Positions 35,045 through 44,536 are shown, numbered from the stretch's first letter. The stretch is 64,000 nucleotides of DNA from Stenotrophomonas sp. 610A2 (GCF_030549615.1 NZ_CP130832.1:4154001-4218000); one strand, 5' to 3'. Made by a program: numbers and translations. Notes: generated by a model from the sequence alone, not told the origin.

Positions 35045-36196
35045 ATGCACCCATCACCCACCCTGTCTGCCCCCACTCCGGCCTATTGCCCTGCGCTGCT
35101 GACCCTGGCGCTGGCCGGCGGCCCCCTCGAACCGCTGCGTCGACTGCTTGATCAATACGACAGCAGCGCGGCTGCGCTGGCTGCCGGCCCCGCGCAGTGG
35201 CGCGCCGCCGGCTGCACTTCGGCGCAGTGCCTGGCACTGTCGCGTCCCGATACGGACACCTGGAACAAGGCCGATGACTGGCTGCAGGCCGACGCGCATC
35301 ACCTGGTCGGCTGGCGCGACCCGGACTACCCACCGCTACTGCGCGACAGCCCGAATCCCCCCATGGCCCTGTTCCTGGCCGGCGACCCGACCCTGCTCTG
35401 GCAACCGGCAATTGCCATCGTCGGCAGCCGCATTCCCACTGCCGGCGGCCGCGATATCGCCCGCGACTTCTCCACCGCCCTGGCTGGCGCGGGCCTCACC
35501 ATCGCCAGCGGGCTGGCGGCCGGCATCGACGCGGCGGCGCATCGGGCGGCAATGGCCTGCGGTGGCAGCACCTATGCGGTGATCGGCACCGGCCCGGATC
35601 TGGCCTATCCGCGCCATCACCGCCAGTTGCAGGCGCAGATTGCCGCCGAAGGCGTGGTTGTCAGCGAGTACCCGCCCGGTACGGTGCCGCGCAGCGGCCA
35701 GTTCCCCGCCCGCAACCGCTTGCTGGCGGCGCTGGCATTGGGGACGGTGGTCATCGAGGCCGCCGAACGCTCCGGCGCCCTGATCACCGCGCGCCTGGCC
35801 AGCGAGGCCGGCCGCGAGATATTTGCCGTGCCCGGCTCCATCCACAACCCGATGGCACGCGGCTGCCACCGGCTGATACGCCAAGGTGCAACCCTGGTGA
35901 CACAGAGCAACGACATTCTTGAAGGCGTGGCCAATCTGGCCGGCGAACTGGCCTGTGCCTTGCAAACCCGGCTCCAGACCCCCATCTCAGCGGTACCGTC
36001 CGGCCAGCACCCGGCCGTCACGCCACCGGACCCGGACTACCAGCGATTGTGGGACGCCTTGGGTTATGACCCAACCGGTATGGATTTACTGATCGAGCGC
36101 ACTGGATTGACGGCCGCCAGCCTGTCCTCCATGCTGCTGCTCATGGAATTGGAAGGCAGGGTGTCGTCCGCGCACGGCCGCTACACCCGCACCTGA
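35045..36196 (+). CDS. dprA: DNA-processing protein DprA (Smf)
   Basis: A 383-residue protein that loads RecA on incoming single-stranded DNA during natural transformation. The Rossmann-like core has VGSRIPTAGGRDIARDF, ASGLAAGIDAAAHRAA, GTGPDLAYPRHHRQL, EYPPGTVPRSGQFPARNR and the C-terminal AVPGSIHNPMARGCH. A short C-terminal winged-helix-like DprA domain follows. ATG 35045 is chosen as the first codon before conserved sequence. It is immediately before smg and topA, the conserved order in gammaproteobacteria. Confidence 0.95.
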   Translation: MHPSPTLSAPTPAYCPALLTLALAGGPLEPLRRLLDQYDSSAAALAAGPAQWRAAGCTSAQCLALSRPDTDTWNKADDWLQADAHHLVGWRDPDYPPLLRDSPNPPMALFLAGDPTLLWQPAIAIVGSRIPTAGGRDIARDFSTALAGAGLTIASGLAAGIDAAAHRAAMACGGSTYAVIGTGPDLAYPRHHRQLQAQIAAEGVVVSEYPPGTVPRSGQFPARNRLLAALALGTVVIEAAERSGALITARLASEAGREIFAVPGSIHNPMARGCHRLIRQGATLVTQSNDILEGVANLAGELACALQTRLQTPISAVPSGQHPAVTPPDPDYQRLWDALGYDPTGMDLLIERTGLTAASLSSMLLLMELEGRVSSAHGRYTRT

Positions 36197-36241
36197 AAGT
36201 TTCTTCACCTCCACAGCGCCAATGGCGCAGGCCGAGGGGCA

Positions 36242-36715
36242 ATGAAAGAGAGCATCCTGGACGTCCTGCTGTACCTGTTTGAACACTACTTCAGCGAAGA
36301 CGCTGATCTCATCCGAGACCGCGACTCGCTACAGAACGGCCTGATCCAGGCCGGTTTCAGTCCCGCCGAAATCAACAAGGCCTTCGATTGGCTCGATGCC
36401 TTGGCCGAACAACGCCCAGCCGTGGCCCAACCACGCGTTGACGGGCCGGTACGTGTGTTCCACGGCCCCGAGCTCGACAAGCTGGACGTGGAGAGCCGTG
36501 GCTTCCTGTTGTTCCTGGAACAGCAGCGCGTGCTCGACGCCGACCAGCGCGAACTGGTGCTCGACCGTGCCATGGCACTGGACCAGGACGAGCTGGACCT
36601 GGACGACCTGAAGTGGGTGGTACTGATGGTGCTGTTCAACCAGCCCGGCGCGGAAGCCGCCTATGCCTGGATGGAAACCCAGATGTTTGTCGACGAACCC
36701 GAACCCCTGCACTAA
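36242..36715 (+). CDS. smg: Smg protein (DUF494)
   Basis: A 157-residue acidic protein starting [20 protein letters not shown], the universal opening of DUF494. It is conserved between dprA and topA in many gammaproteobacteria; function unproven. No membrane segments. The start is 45 bases after dprA stop, in the same direction, so co-transcription is likely. Confidence 0.92.
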   Translation: MKESILDVLLYLFEHYFSEDADLIRDRDSLQNGLIQAGFSPAEINKAFDWLDALAEQRPAVAQPRVDGPVRVFHGPELDKLDVESRGFLLFLEQQRVLDADQRELVLDRAMALDQDELDLDDLKWVVLMVLFNQPGAEAAYAWMETQMFVDEPEPLH

Positions 36716-36736
36716 GCCCAAAACCGGCGTGCAGGG

Positions 36737-37471
36737 ATGCATAAGGACAACACCTACGTGAGCCAATGGTTCTACGCCGAGGGCAACCGCGAACGTCGCG
36801 GCCCGATCACCGATGACAACATCGTCGAGCTGTTCCAGTCCCGTCGCATAGACGAGGACACCCTGGTCTGGCGCGAAGGCACCGGCGACTGGCGGCCGCT
36901 GCGCGAATTTGCCGGCGAGCTCGGCCTGGACCTGCAGCACGCCGAACCGGCAGCCGCGCCGGCAGTGCCGCCGTCACTGCCGCCGGGCGTGCAGACCATC
37001 CACACCACGGCCGCCGCGCTGCCCCGGCAGGGTCTGTCCGGCTGCGCGATCGCCGGCATCATTGCTGCGGTAGTCGGCGTGATCCTGATTGCCATCCTCG
37101 CCATCCTGGCGGCCATCGCCATGCCCGCCTACCAGCAGTATGTGATGCGCTCCAAGACAACGATGGTTTCAGGGCAGATGCTGGGCTTGAAACATCAGGT
37201 GGCTGAGTTCGTCGCCGCCAACCAGCGCTGCCCGATCAATGATGACGAAGGCTTCGGCACCCCGGAAAGCTACGCCAGTGGTGATGTCGCCCAGGTCCAT
37301 GTCGGCCGCTTTGAAGAGGGGCATTGCGGGCTGGAAGCCTTCCTGCGGGTTCCGTCTCATTCGCAACTTGACGGCAAAAGCATCTGGCTCGACTACGATA
37401 TGCAGGCCGACAGCTGGGAATGCAGTTCCGATGTCGATGACAAATACCTGCCGATCGACTGTCGCGGCTGA
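36737..37471 (+). CDS. GYF_2-domain protein with pilin-like helix
   Basis: A 244-residue protein. Residues 9-65 form a GYF_2 domain (QWFYAEGNRERRGPITDDN ... TLVWREGTGDWRPL). After a Pro/Ala linker comes one membrane helix (GCAIAGIIAAVVGVILIAIL) that continues AILAAIAMPAYQQYVMRSK, much like the helix of type IV pilins (A-x-PAY-x-x-Y). The C-terminal domain has four Cys. There is no Phe at a prepilin cleavage site, so it is probably an anchored protein and not an exported pilin. Neighbour of another GYF_2 protein. Confidence 0.8.
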   Translation: MHKDNTYVSQWFYAEGNRERRGPITDDNIVELFQSRRIDEDTLVWREGTGDWRPLREFAGELGLDLQHAEPAAAPAVPPSLPPGVQTIHTTAAALPRQGLSGCAIAGIIAAVVGVILIAILAILAAIAMPAYQQYVMRSKTTMVSGQMLGLKHQVAEFVAANQRCPINDDEGFGTPESYASGDVAQVHVGRFEEGHCGLEAFLRVPSHSQLDGKSIWLDYDMQADSWECSSDVDDKYLPIDCRG

Positions 37472-37504
37472 TTGGTAGCGTTCAGAACTTTTACGGGGAA
37501 AAAG

Positions 37505-38431
37505 ATGAGCCAGTGGTACTACGCTGATGCCCAGCGCGAGCGGCATGGTCCGATTGAAGCGGAAGCACTCCGCGAGAAATTCCGCGCAGGCGAGATGGAC
37601 CTGGGCACTTTGGTCTGGCGTGAAGGCATGCAGCAATGGCAGCCGCTCTCCGCCGTCGCCGACGAACTGCAGTTGATCACCCAGGCCAACACCGGCATCG
37701 ACCTGCGCCAGGACTACGCCGCGATCGAAAGCGGCGAGGCCGTCGCCGCGCGCGCTGCCGCTGCCGAGGCCTATTCGCCTTACACCGCGCCAGCCAGCCG
37801 TCCGCAGGATGTCGATCCCGCCGCCGTGCAGGGCGGGCTGGTGGTGCAGGCAGGCTTCTGGAAGCGCGTGGCCGCCTACTTCATCGACTACGTGGTCATG
37901 ACCGTTTTCACCTACATCGTGCTGATCCCGCTGAGCATCCTCGGCGCGATTGTCGGTGGCGTGTCCGGTAGCTCGGATTCGGCCGCAGGCTCCATTGGCA
38001 TGTTGGTGACCATGGGCGTGGGCTATCTGTTCATCTTCGCCGGCAACCTGATGTATCCGGCCTGGATGCATTCGTCCAAGTACCAGGCCACGCTGGGCAA
38101 GATGGCGGTGGGCATCAAGGTGGTGCGCAGCAACGGCGAACGCCTGACCCTGGGCCGCGCCGTGGGCCGCTTCTTCGCCTACATCCTGAGCAGCATCACC
38201 CTGTGCATCGGCTTCGTCATGGCCGCCTTCACCGAGCGCAAGCAGGCCTTGCACGACATCATCTGCGACACCCTGGTGGTGGACAAGTTCGCGTTCACCG
38301 AGCACCCGGAGTGGCAGCAGCAGGGCCTGGGCACGGTCACCATCGTGATCCTGTCGCTGGTCGGCCTGGGCCTGCTTTGCCTGATCGGGCTGGTGGTGAT
38401 CATTGGCATTGCCGCAGCTGGCTTCAACTGA
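37505..38431 (+). CDS. GYF_2- and RDD-domain membrane protein
   Basis: A 308-residue protein with an N-terminal GYF_2 domain (MSQWYYADAQRERHGPIEAE, TLVWREGMQQWQPL), closely similar to that of the preceding protein, then an RDD domain with three to four helices: VQAGFWKRVAAYFIDYVVMT, with the Arg and two Asp of the family, LGKMAVGIKVVRSNGERLTL and RKQALHDIICDTLVV. A final hydrophobic helix ends the protein. RDD proteins include Na+(Li+)/H+ antiporter-like members and others of unknown role. Confidence 0.85.
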   Translation: MSQWYYADAQRERHGPIEAEALREKFRAGEMDLGTLVWREGMQQWQPLSAVADELQLITQANTGIDLRQDYAAIESGEAVAARAAAAEAYSPYTAPASRPQDVDPAAVQGGLVVQAGFWKRVAAYFIDYVVMTVFTYIVLIPLSILGAIVGGVSGSSDSAAGSIGMLVTMGVGYLFIFAGNLMYPAWMHSSKYQATLGKMAVGIKVVRSNGERLTLGRAVGRFFAYILSSITLCIGFVMAAFTERKQALHDIICDTLVVDKFAFTEHPEWQQQGLGTVTIVILSLVGLGLLCLIGLVVIIGIAAAGFN

Positions 38432-38498
38432 CAAATTGCCGGGGGCGGCTTGACACAAGCCCCTCTGGCATGATTCCTCTAATAAGGAACCAAGCTGA

Positions 38499-38522
38499 AC
38501 GCCCGGGCCGCAACCCGGGCGT
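38499..38522 (+). promoter_or_regulatory. Strong hairpin in the topA leader
   Basis: ACGCCCGGG (38499-38507) pairs with CCCGGGCGT (38514-38522) around CCGCAA, about 100 bases before the topA ATG. It is not followed by a T-run, so it is less likely to be an intrinsic terminator than an RNA structure in the leader. A TTGACA lies upstream at 38450, but without a good -10 at the right distance, so I do not call a promoter. Confidence 0.45.
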
Positions 38523-38619
38523 CGGCTTATGCACAACCCAAACATCGGCTTCACTATCGTCCCGGTTTAAGCCACCCTAGCGCCCCCACAAGGGCGTTCC
38601 GCCCCAAGAATGTACTGAC

Positions 38620-41121
38620 ATGCCCAAGCACCTGCTCATCGTCGAATCACCGGCCAAGGCCAAGACGATCAATAAATACCTCGGCAAGGACTACACGGTT
38701 CTGGCCTCGTATGGGCATGTGCGTGACCTGGTTCCCAAGGAAGGCGCGGTCGACCCCGAGAACGGGTTCGCCATGCGCTACGACCTGATCGAGAAGAACG
38801 AGAAGCACGTCGAAGCCATCGCAAAAGCCGCAAAGGGCGCCGATGACATCCTGCTGGCGACTGACCCGGATCGCGAGGGTGAGGCCATCAGCTGGCATAT
38901 CGCCGAGATCCTGAAGCAGCGCGGCCTGTCCGACGGCAAGCCGATGCAGCGCGTGGTGTTCACCGAAATCACCCCGCGAGCGATCAAGGAAGCGATTGCC
39001 CAGCCACGTGAAATCGCCTCGGACCTGGTTGATGCCCAGCAGGCGCGTCGCGCGCTTGATTACCTGGTCGGCTTCAACCTGTCGCCGGTGCTGTGGCGCA
39101 AGGTGCAGCGCGGCCTGTCCGCTGGCCGCGTGCAGAGCCCGGCGCTGCGCATGATCGTCGAGCGCGAGGAAGAGATCGAAGCCTTCATCTCGCGCGAGTA
39201 CTGGAGCATCGAGGCCGCCTGCGCGCATCCTTCGCAGCACTTCAACGCGCGCCTGATCAAGCTGGACGGGCAGAAGTTCGAGCAGTTCACCATCACCGAC
39301 GGCGACACCGCGGAGGCCGCGCGCCTGCGCATCCAGCAGGCCGCACAGGGTTCGCTGCACGTCACCGACGTCGCCAGCAAGGAGCGCAAGCGCCGCCCGG
39401 CCGCGCCGTTCACCACCTCCACGCTGCAGCAGGAAGCCTCGCGCAAGCTCGGCTTCACCACCCGCAAGACCATGCAGGTGGCGCAGAAGCTCTATGAAGG
39501 CGTGAACATCGGCGATGAGGGCACGGTCGGCCTGATCACGTACATGCGTACCGACTCGGTGAGCCTGTCGCAGGATGCGCTGGCCGAGATCCGCGACGTG
39601 ATCGCCCGCGATTACGGCATCAGTTCGCTGCCGGACAAGCCCAACACCTACACCACCAAATCCAAGAACGCGCAGGAAGCCCACGAAGCCGTGCGCCCGA
39701 CCTCCGCGTTGCGCACCCCGGCACAGGTGGGCAAGTACCTCACCGACGATGAGCGCAAGCTGTACGAGCTGATCTGGAAGCGCGCCGTCGCCTGCCAGAT
39801 GATCCCGGCCACCTTGAACACCGTCAGCGTCGACCTGTCGGCCGGTAGCGAGCACGTGTTCCGCGCCAGCGGCACCACCGTGGTGGTGCCCGGCTTCCTT
39901 GCCGTGTACGAGGAAGGCAAGGACAGCAAGAGCGCCGAGGACGAGGACGAGGGCCGCAAGCTGCCGCTGATGAAGCCCGGCGACCGCGTGCCGCTGGACC
40001 GCATCGTCGCCGACCAGCACTTCACCCAGCCGCCGCCGCGTTACACCGAAGCGGCGCTGGTCAAGGCACTTGAGGAATACGGCATCGGCCGTCCGTCCAC
40101 CTACGCCTCGATCATCCAGACCCTGCTGTTCCGCAAGTACACCGAGATGGAGGGCCGCAGCTTCAAGCCGACCGACGTCGGCCGCGCGGTCAGCAAGTTC
40201 CTGTCCAGCCACTTCACCCAGTACGTCGATTACGACTTCACCGCCAAGCTCGAGGACGAGCTGGATGCGGTGTCGCGTGGCGAGGAAGAGTGGGTGCCGC
40301 TGATGGAGCGCTTCTGGGGCCCGTTCAAGGAACTGGTCACCGACAAGAGCGAATCGCTGGACCGTACCGACGCCGGCAGCGCGCGCGTGCTCGGACCGGA
40401 CCCGGTCAGCGGCAAGGACGTCACCGCACGTATCGGCCGCTTCGGCCCGATGGTGCAGATCGGCACCGTCGAAGACGAAGAGAAGCCCAAGTTCGCCTCA
40501 CTGCAGCCGGGCCAGAGCATTTACTCGATCTCGCTGGAAGAAGCACTGAAGCTGTTCGACATGCCGCGCAAGCTCGGCGCCGACGCCAATGGCGAGGAAG
40601 TCACCGTCGGCATCGGCCGCTTCGGGCCGTTCGCCAAACGCGGCAGCACCTATGCCTCGCTGACCAAGGAAGACGACCCGTACAAGATCGACCTGGCCCG
40701 CGCCGTTTTCCTGATCGAAGAGAAGGAAGAGATCGCACGCAACCGCATCATCAAGGAGTTCGAGGGTTCGGACATCCAGGTGTTGAACGGTCGCTTCGGC
40801 CCCTACATCAGCGACGGCAAGATGAACGGCAAGATCCCCAAGGACCGCGAACCCGCCTCGCTGACCCTGGCTGAGGTCGAGCAGCTGATGGCCGACACCG
40901 GCAAGCCGGTGCGCAAGGGCTTTGGCAAGAAGGCCGCCAAGAAGACCACGGTCAAGAAGGAAGCCGCACCGAAGAAGGCCGCCGCAAAGAAGGCCCCGGC
41001 CAAGAAGGCGGCAACCAAGAAAGCAGCGACCAAGAAGACCGCAGCAAAGAAGGCAACGAAGAAAGCCGTCGCCAAGAAGGCAGTGAAGAAGTCGGCCGCC
41101 GACGACGCACCACCCTTCTGA
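38620..41121 (+). CDS. topA: DNA topoisomerase I
   Basis: An 833-residue type IA topoisomerase that relaxes negative supercoils. The Toprim domain starts KHLLIVESPAKAKTINKYLG with DPDREGEAISWH (acidic metal triad). The catalytic Tyr is in TYMRTDSVSLSQDALAEI. C-terminal repeats have the GRFGP signature (three copies between residues 600 and 740) in place of four-cysteine zinc fingers, and the last 65 residues are a lysine/alanine-rich tail (AKKAPAKKAATKKAATKKTA type) that may bind DNA or RNA nonspecifically. Length and layout fit xanthomonad TopA. Confidence 0.96.
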   Translation: MPKHLLIVESPAKAKTINKYLGKDYTVLASYGHVRDLVPKEGAVDPENGFAMRYDLIEKNEKHVEAIAKAAKGADDILLATDPDREGEAISWHIAEILKQRGLSDGKPMQRVVFTEITPRAIKEAIAQPREIASDLVDAQQARRALDYLVGFNLSPVLWRKVQRGLSAGRVQSPALRMIVEREEEIEAFISREYWSIEAACAHPSQHFNARLIKLDGQKFEQFTITDGDTAEAARLRIQQAAQGSLHVTDVASKERKRRPAAPFTTSTLQQEASRKLGFTTRKTMQVAQKLYEGVNIGDEGTVGLITYMRTDSVSLSQDALAEIRDVIARDYGISSLPDKPNTYTTKSKNAQEAHEAVRPTSALRTPAQVGKYLTDDERKLYELIWKRAVACQMIPATLNTVSVDLSAGSEHVFRASGTTVVVPGFLAVYEEGKDSKSAEDEDEGRKLPLMKPGDRVPLDRIVADQHFTQPPPRYTEAALVKALEEYGIGRPSTYASIIQTLLFRKYTEMEGRSFKPTDVGRAVSKFLSSHFTQYVDYDFTAKLEDELDAVSRGEEEWVPLMERFWGPFKELVTDKSESLDRTDAGSARVLGPDPVSGKDVTARIGRFGPMVQIGTVEDEEKPKFASLQPGQSIYSISLEEALKLFDMPRKLGADANGEEVTVGIGRFGPFAKRGSTYASLTKEDDPYKIDLARAVFLIEEKEEIARNRIIKEFEGSDIQVLNGRFGPYISDGKMNGKIPKDREPASLTLAEVEQLMADTGKPVRKGFGKKAAKKTTVKKEAAPKKAAAKKAPAKKAATKKAATKKTAAKKATKKAVAKKAVKKSAADDAPPF

Positions 41122-41134
41122 TCTGCAGCTTTTT

Positions 41135-41155
41135 CCTTCTCCCTCCGGGAGAAGG
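41135..41155. repeat. CCTTCTCCC hairpin after topA
   Basis: CCTTCTCCC (41135-41143) and GGGAGAAGG (41147-41155), 3-base loop, 13 bases after the topA stop. Similar CTCTCCC hairpins recur at gene ends in this window. No T-run downstream on the plus strand. Confidence 0.55.
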
Positions 41156-41268
41156 TGCCCGAAGGGCGGAAGAGGGTCGGCCTTACCACCCGGAATCAGG
41201 AAGCAGCACTACACCGGCTTTCATCCCCTCCCCCGCCAACAAGCGGATAATCAGCACCACCCGCAGCA

Positions 41269-41290
41269 GGCCGCCCACCGGGCGGCCTTT
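41269..41290 (+). terminator. Possible terminator or attenuator before tsaC
   Basis: GGCCGCCC (41269-41276) and GGGCGGCC (41280-41287) around ACC, followed by TTTGCTTTG. It lies 60 bases before the tsaC start, so it may end topA transcription. Confidence 0.6.
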
Positions 41291-41351
41291 GCTTTGCGTC
41301 CTTTCGCGGACCAGCGCCATCGAACGCACTGGCCCTCCAACGGTGCTGACC

Positions 41352-41912
41352 ATGCTCGAACTCGACCTGCACAGTGTTGTCCCTGCCCTCAAGGCCGGCG
41401 GCGTGATCGCCTACCCGACCGAAGCGGTCTGGGGCCTGGGCTGTGATCCTTCCAACGAAACCGCGGTGATGAAGCTGCTGGCGCTGAAGCAACGCCCGGT
41501 CGAGAAAGGCATGATCCTGATCGCCGCCAGCCCGCAGCAGCTGGAAGGCTGGGTGCAGTTGGACGCCTTGGCAGACGACCGCCGGCAAGCAGTGCGGGAC
41601 AGCTGGCCCGGCGCCAACACCTGGATCGTCCCAGCCGGCCCACGTGCGCCACGCTGGATAACCGGCGAGCACACCGGCATCGCCGTGCGGGTCACCGCCC
41701 ATCCGCTGGTACAGGCCCTGTGCAAGGCCTGGGGCGGCCCGCTGGTCTCGACCAGTGCCAACCTTGCCGGTGAGCCCCCGGCGCGCTCCCGCGGACAGCT
41801 GGACCCGGCCCTGCTGGACCTGCTGGACGGCTTGCTGGACGGTGCCACCGGCGGCCTGTCCCAACCTACCCGCATCCGCGTGGCCGCCACCGGCGAAGTC
41901 CTGCGCGACTGA
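41352..41912 (+). CDS. tsaC: Threonylcarbamoyl-AMP synthase TsaC (YrdC/Sua5)
   Basis: A 186-residue enzyme making threonylcarbamoyl-adenylate for the t6A37 tRNA modification. It has GGVIAYPTEAVWGLGCDPSN at the substrate cleft, LKQRPVEKGMILIAA with the KxR-type loop, and the C-terminal PLVSTSANLAGEPPA with the SxN motif. ATG 41352 is preferred over upstream starts for conservation. It follows topA as is common in the family neighbourhood. Confidence 0.94.
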   Translation: MLELDLHSVVPALKAGGVIAYPTEAVWGLGCDPSNETAVMKLLALKQRPVEKGMILIAASPQQLEGWVQLDALADDRRQAVRDSWPGANTWIVPAGPRAPRWITGEHTGIAVRVTAHPLVQALCKAWGGPLVSTSANLAGEPPARSRGQLDPALLDLLDGLLDGATGGLSQPTRIRVAATGEVLRD

Positions 41913-41977
41913 AAAGCCGAAAAACCAACCCCTCCCCAACCCTCCCCTTGGCTACGCCAAAGGGAGGGGGCACAAGC

Positions 41978-42095
41978 GTAGTGCCGAGCCATGCTCGGCA
42001 GGGGCTTCACCGGTAATGCCTCAGCCGAGCATGGCTCGGCTCTACACAGGAGCGCGGCCGGCAACACTGCCAGCTTCGCGGCTGACGCCGCTCCC
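41978..42095. repeat. GTAG-type palindromes after tsaC
   Basis: GTAGTGCCGAGCC-ATGCTCGGCA at 41978-42000 and an inverted relative at 42021-42045 (complement GTAGAGCCGAGCC-ATGCTCGGCT), then an inverted copy of the other class (GTGGGAGCGGCGTCAGCC, about 42072-42095). Each is a hairpin on its own; the first pair can also fold together. Confidence 0.85.
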
Positions 42096-42132
42096 ACAAC
42101 CACCCCGGCTGCGCCCGTGGCACACTGCCACC

Positions 42133-42804
42133 ATGCGCCCTCGCCTGCCCCTGCTCGGTTGCCTGATCTGGTTGCCCGTCGCGGCCTTGGCGGTTGATCC
42201 GCCTCCCACCAGCTCGGCGGACAACGTTCGCATCTACCGCTGCGTTGGCAGCAACGGTGCGGTGTCGTTGCAGGATGCACCCTGCACCAAGTCACATCAG
42301 CAGCAGGTGCTGGACATGGCGCGGCCAAAGGACCCGCCAGCGCGCACAGCTGCAACAACACCAGCTCCGACGACGGCACCGCTCATCCAGCGCGAGGTGC
42401 GGGTGGTCACGGTGCAGCCGCCACAGCCGATGTACGAATGCGTCACCGAGGAAGGTGAGCGCTATACCAGCGACAACAACGACGGTAATCCGCGCTGGGT
42501 GCCAACCTGGGGTTATGCCTACCCGCGTCATCACGGCCCTGGCAATGGCGGTCCACGCCCGCCGCGCCCGCCCGCTGGCGGCGGTATTCCGTGGCAGGCA
42601 GGCGTCGCGGTGCCGATGGGGTCGGTGCTTGTGCGCGACAGCTGCCATGCCTTGCCGCCGCAGGAAGTCTGCGCACGGCTGCGCGACCGCCGCTGGGAAT
42701 TGATCCGTCGCTACAACAGCGCGCTGCAAAGCGAGCGCCAGGAATTGACGCGCGAGCAACGCGGTATCGATGCGCGACTCGAGCAGGACTGCGGGGGAAT
42801 CTGA
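42133..42804 (+). CDS. DUF4124-domain secreted protein, first of two
   Basis: A 223-residue exported protein with signal peptide MRPRLPLLGCLIWLPVAALA. A DUF4124-type motif follows: RIYRCVGSNGAVSLQDAPCT with two Cys. A proline-rich linker with QPMYECVTEEGERYTSDNN repeats the same type of motif, so the protein may have two DUF4124-like units. Conserved Cys pairs suggest disulfides in the periplasm. Function unknown. The downstream paralogue starts one base into its stop (TGATG). Confidence 0.8.
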   Translation: MRPRLPLLGCLIWLPVAALAVDPPPTSSADNVRIYRCVGSNGAVSLQDAPCTKSHQQQVLDMARPKDPPARTAATTPAPTTAPLIQREVRVVTVQPPQPMYECVTEEGERYTSDNNDGNPRWVPTWGYAYPRHHGPGNGGPRPPRPPAGGGIPWQAGVAVPMGSVLVRDSCHALPPQEVCARLRDRRWELIRRYNSALQSERQELTREQRGIDARLEQDCGGI

Positions 42805-43436
42805 TGCGCGGCTTGATCCTGCTGATGCTTCTGGCCGGCCCCACCGCACACGCCGGCGAGGTCGTGTTCTATCGCTGCACCGATGCCAGCGGCGCACTTA
42901 CCGTGCAGAACATGCCCTGCCCCAAAGGCACGCAGCTGCAGAGCAGAAAAGTCATGCAGGCGGTGGAAAACCCGCCACCGCCGCCAGCGCTTGCAAGTCC
43001 GGCACCCGCCGTGCTGCCGCAATTGCATGCCGCGCCAGCCTCGGCTGTTGCAACACCGGCTCCGGCTCCTGCACCAGCAAAGGCAACTGCAGCAGCGCCC
43101 GCCGTGCCGCTGCCCGAACTGTTCCAATGCCGCACCCGCGAAGGCCAGACCTACTTCAGCGAAAGCAGTGAGCCGCCATCGCGCTGCGTGGCGATGCAGG
43201 TCACCGGCCTGGACGGCAACCCCAACACCGGTGCCGGTGATGCCTGCGAAGTAGTGCGCGATACCTGCACCGCAGTCGATCCGCTGCAGCGCTGCGCCAC
43301 CTGGCAACAATGGGTGGACGAAGCCGAATCGGAGTGGCGCTTCGCCTCGCCAAGCCAGGCCGAGGCACTGCAGAAGAAGCATAAACGCCTGCAATCGCTG
43401 CTCGACGGCAGCGACTGCGGGATTCAGAAGCCGTAA
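42804..43436 (+). CDS. DUF4124-domain secreted protein, second of two
   Basis: A 210-residue paralogue of the preceding protein. It has a signal peptide ([16 protein letters not shown]), the DUF4124 motif [20 protein letters not shown], an Ala/Pro-rich linker and a second Cys-containing unit ([20 protein letters not shown]). The ends of the two proteins share spacing of Cys. Its 3' end overlaps the convergent dehydrogenase by 13 bases. Confidence 0.8.
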   Translation: MRGLILLMLLAGPTAHAGEVVFYRCTDASGALTVQNMPCPKGTQLQSRKVMQAVENPPPPPALASPAPAVLPQLHAAPASAVATPAPAPAPAKATAAAPAVPLPELFQCRTREGQTYFSESSEPPSRCVAMQVTGLDGNPNTGAGDACEVVRDTCTAVDPLQRCATWQQWVDEAESEWRFASPSQAEALQKKHKRLQSLLDGSDCGIQKP

Positions 43437-44200
43437 CGCAGGAAGCCACCGTCCACCGCGATGCATTCGCCGGTGACATAGCTCGACGCCGGCAGGCACA
43501 GGAAGCTCACCGCCGCCGCTACTTCCTCCGGTTCACCGATGCGGCGCATCGGCGTACGCGCGATCACTTCATCGTAGTAATCGGCATCGGACAACGGCCC
43601 GGAAGTACGGCGGGTGCGGATGTACCACGGCGCCACCGAGTTGACGCGGATGCCGTCCTCGGCCCATTCACAGGCCAGGTTGCGGGTCATCTGCTGCATC
43701 GCCGCCTTGGTCATGCCGTAGACAACGCCGCTGCGCACATGGGTAATGCCGGAGACGCTGCCAACGTTGACGATGGCCGAGGAGGCATGGCGGGTCAGCA
43801 ACGGGTGCGCATAGCGGCACAGCTCGAACGCCGAGAAAAGATTGGTCTCGAAGATGCCACGCCATTCGTCTTCGGAATACTCGGTTGCCGCCTTGGTGGT
43901 GTTGCCACCAGCGTTGTTGACCAGGATGTTCAGGCCATCGCTGTGGTCTTCGACCCAATCGAGGATTTCCTGCCGATCCTGGTCGTCACTGACGTCGGCG
44001 GAAAGTGCATGGATGGCACGCTCGGGAAATGTGTCGGCCAGTTCATCGCGCGCGGTTTCCAGTGCATCGGCATCGCGCCCGACGATCAGCACATCGGCAC
44101 CGAAACCCAGCAGCTCGCGTGCAATTGCCAGGCCGATACCGGCACTGGCACCCGTGACCAAGGCGGTTTGCCCATCCAGGCGCCAACGCTGCTGGTTCAT
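43424..44200 (-). CDS. Short-chain dehydrogenase/reductase (tropinone reductase-like)
   Basis: A 258-residue NAD(P)-dependent oxidoreductase. It has the nucleotide motif [12 protein letters not shown], the NNAGG motif, the catalytic Ser in [11 protein letters not shown], Tyr-x3-Lys in [10 protein letters not shown], and the C-terminal [20 protein letters not shown] with GECIAVDGG. The Arg in VGRD suggests NADPH preference. Physiological substrate unknown. Convergent with the DUF4124 pair. Confidence 0.93.
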   Translation of the reverse strand: MNQQRWRLDGQTALVTGASAGIGLAIARELLGFGADVLIVGRDADALETARDELADTFPERAIHALSADVSDDQDRQEILDWVEDHSDGLNILVNNAGGNTTKAATEYSEDEWRGIFETNLFSAFELCRYAHPLLTRHASSAIVNVGSVSGITHVRSGVVYGMTKAAMQQMTRNLACEWAEDGIRVNSVAPWYIRTRRTSGPLSDADYYDEVIARTPMRRIGEPEEVAAAVSFLCLPASSYVTGECIAVDGGFLRYGF

Positions 44201-44289
44201 AGTGTTTCCTCATCGATGCTGGGTGCGGCGTCCGTGAAAGGACGCAGCGGGAAGATGGGGCTAGGATAGCCGCCTGAGCCCAGCGGAGC

Positions 44290-44526
44290 ATGCCGATGAA
44301 GCGTCTTTCCCTGTTGATGGTGCCGTTGCTGCTTGCGCTGGCAGCGTGCAAGCCACAAGCGTCGGACACCGAGCGTCGTCCCGATCCGCAGGCCACGGCG
44401 CTGCGTGATGCGATGAAGAAGGACCTGGATCAGGCCAAGGCGACAGCTGCGGCGGCCGAGCAGGCCAGCAAGGCGCAGCAGGCTGAGTTGGATGCGGCGA
44501 TTGGCGCCGCCGATACCGCCAAATAG
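44290..44526 (+). CDS. Small lipoprotein
   Basis: A 78-residue predicted outer-membrane or periplasmic lipoprotein. The signal peptide ends in a lipobox LAAC with the lipidated Cys at residue 20. The mature part is a single alanine-rich helix (LDQAKATAAAAEQASKAQQAEL), like Lpp-type coiled-coil proteins. The next ATG (44296) is also possible as start. Followed by GTAG palindromes. Confidence 0.8.
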   Translation: MPMKRLSLLMVPLLLALAACKPQASDTERRPDPQATALRDAMKKDLDQAKATAAAAEQASKAQQAELDAAIGAADTAK

Positions 44527-44536
44527 CACAGCACCT

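Noticed and set aside
37080..37160. A type IV pilin gene from the helix in the GYF_2 protein
   Set aside because: There is no prepilin leader with Gly-Phe cleavage site at the N-terminus; the helix lies behind a GYF_2 domain, so the protein cannot be processed like a pilin.
38450..38485. A sigma-70 promoter (TTGACA) upstream of topA
   Set aside because: TTGACA is present, but no -10-like hexamer lies 16-18 bases downstream; TAATAA is 24 bases away.
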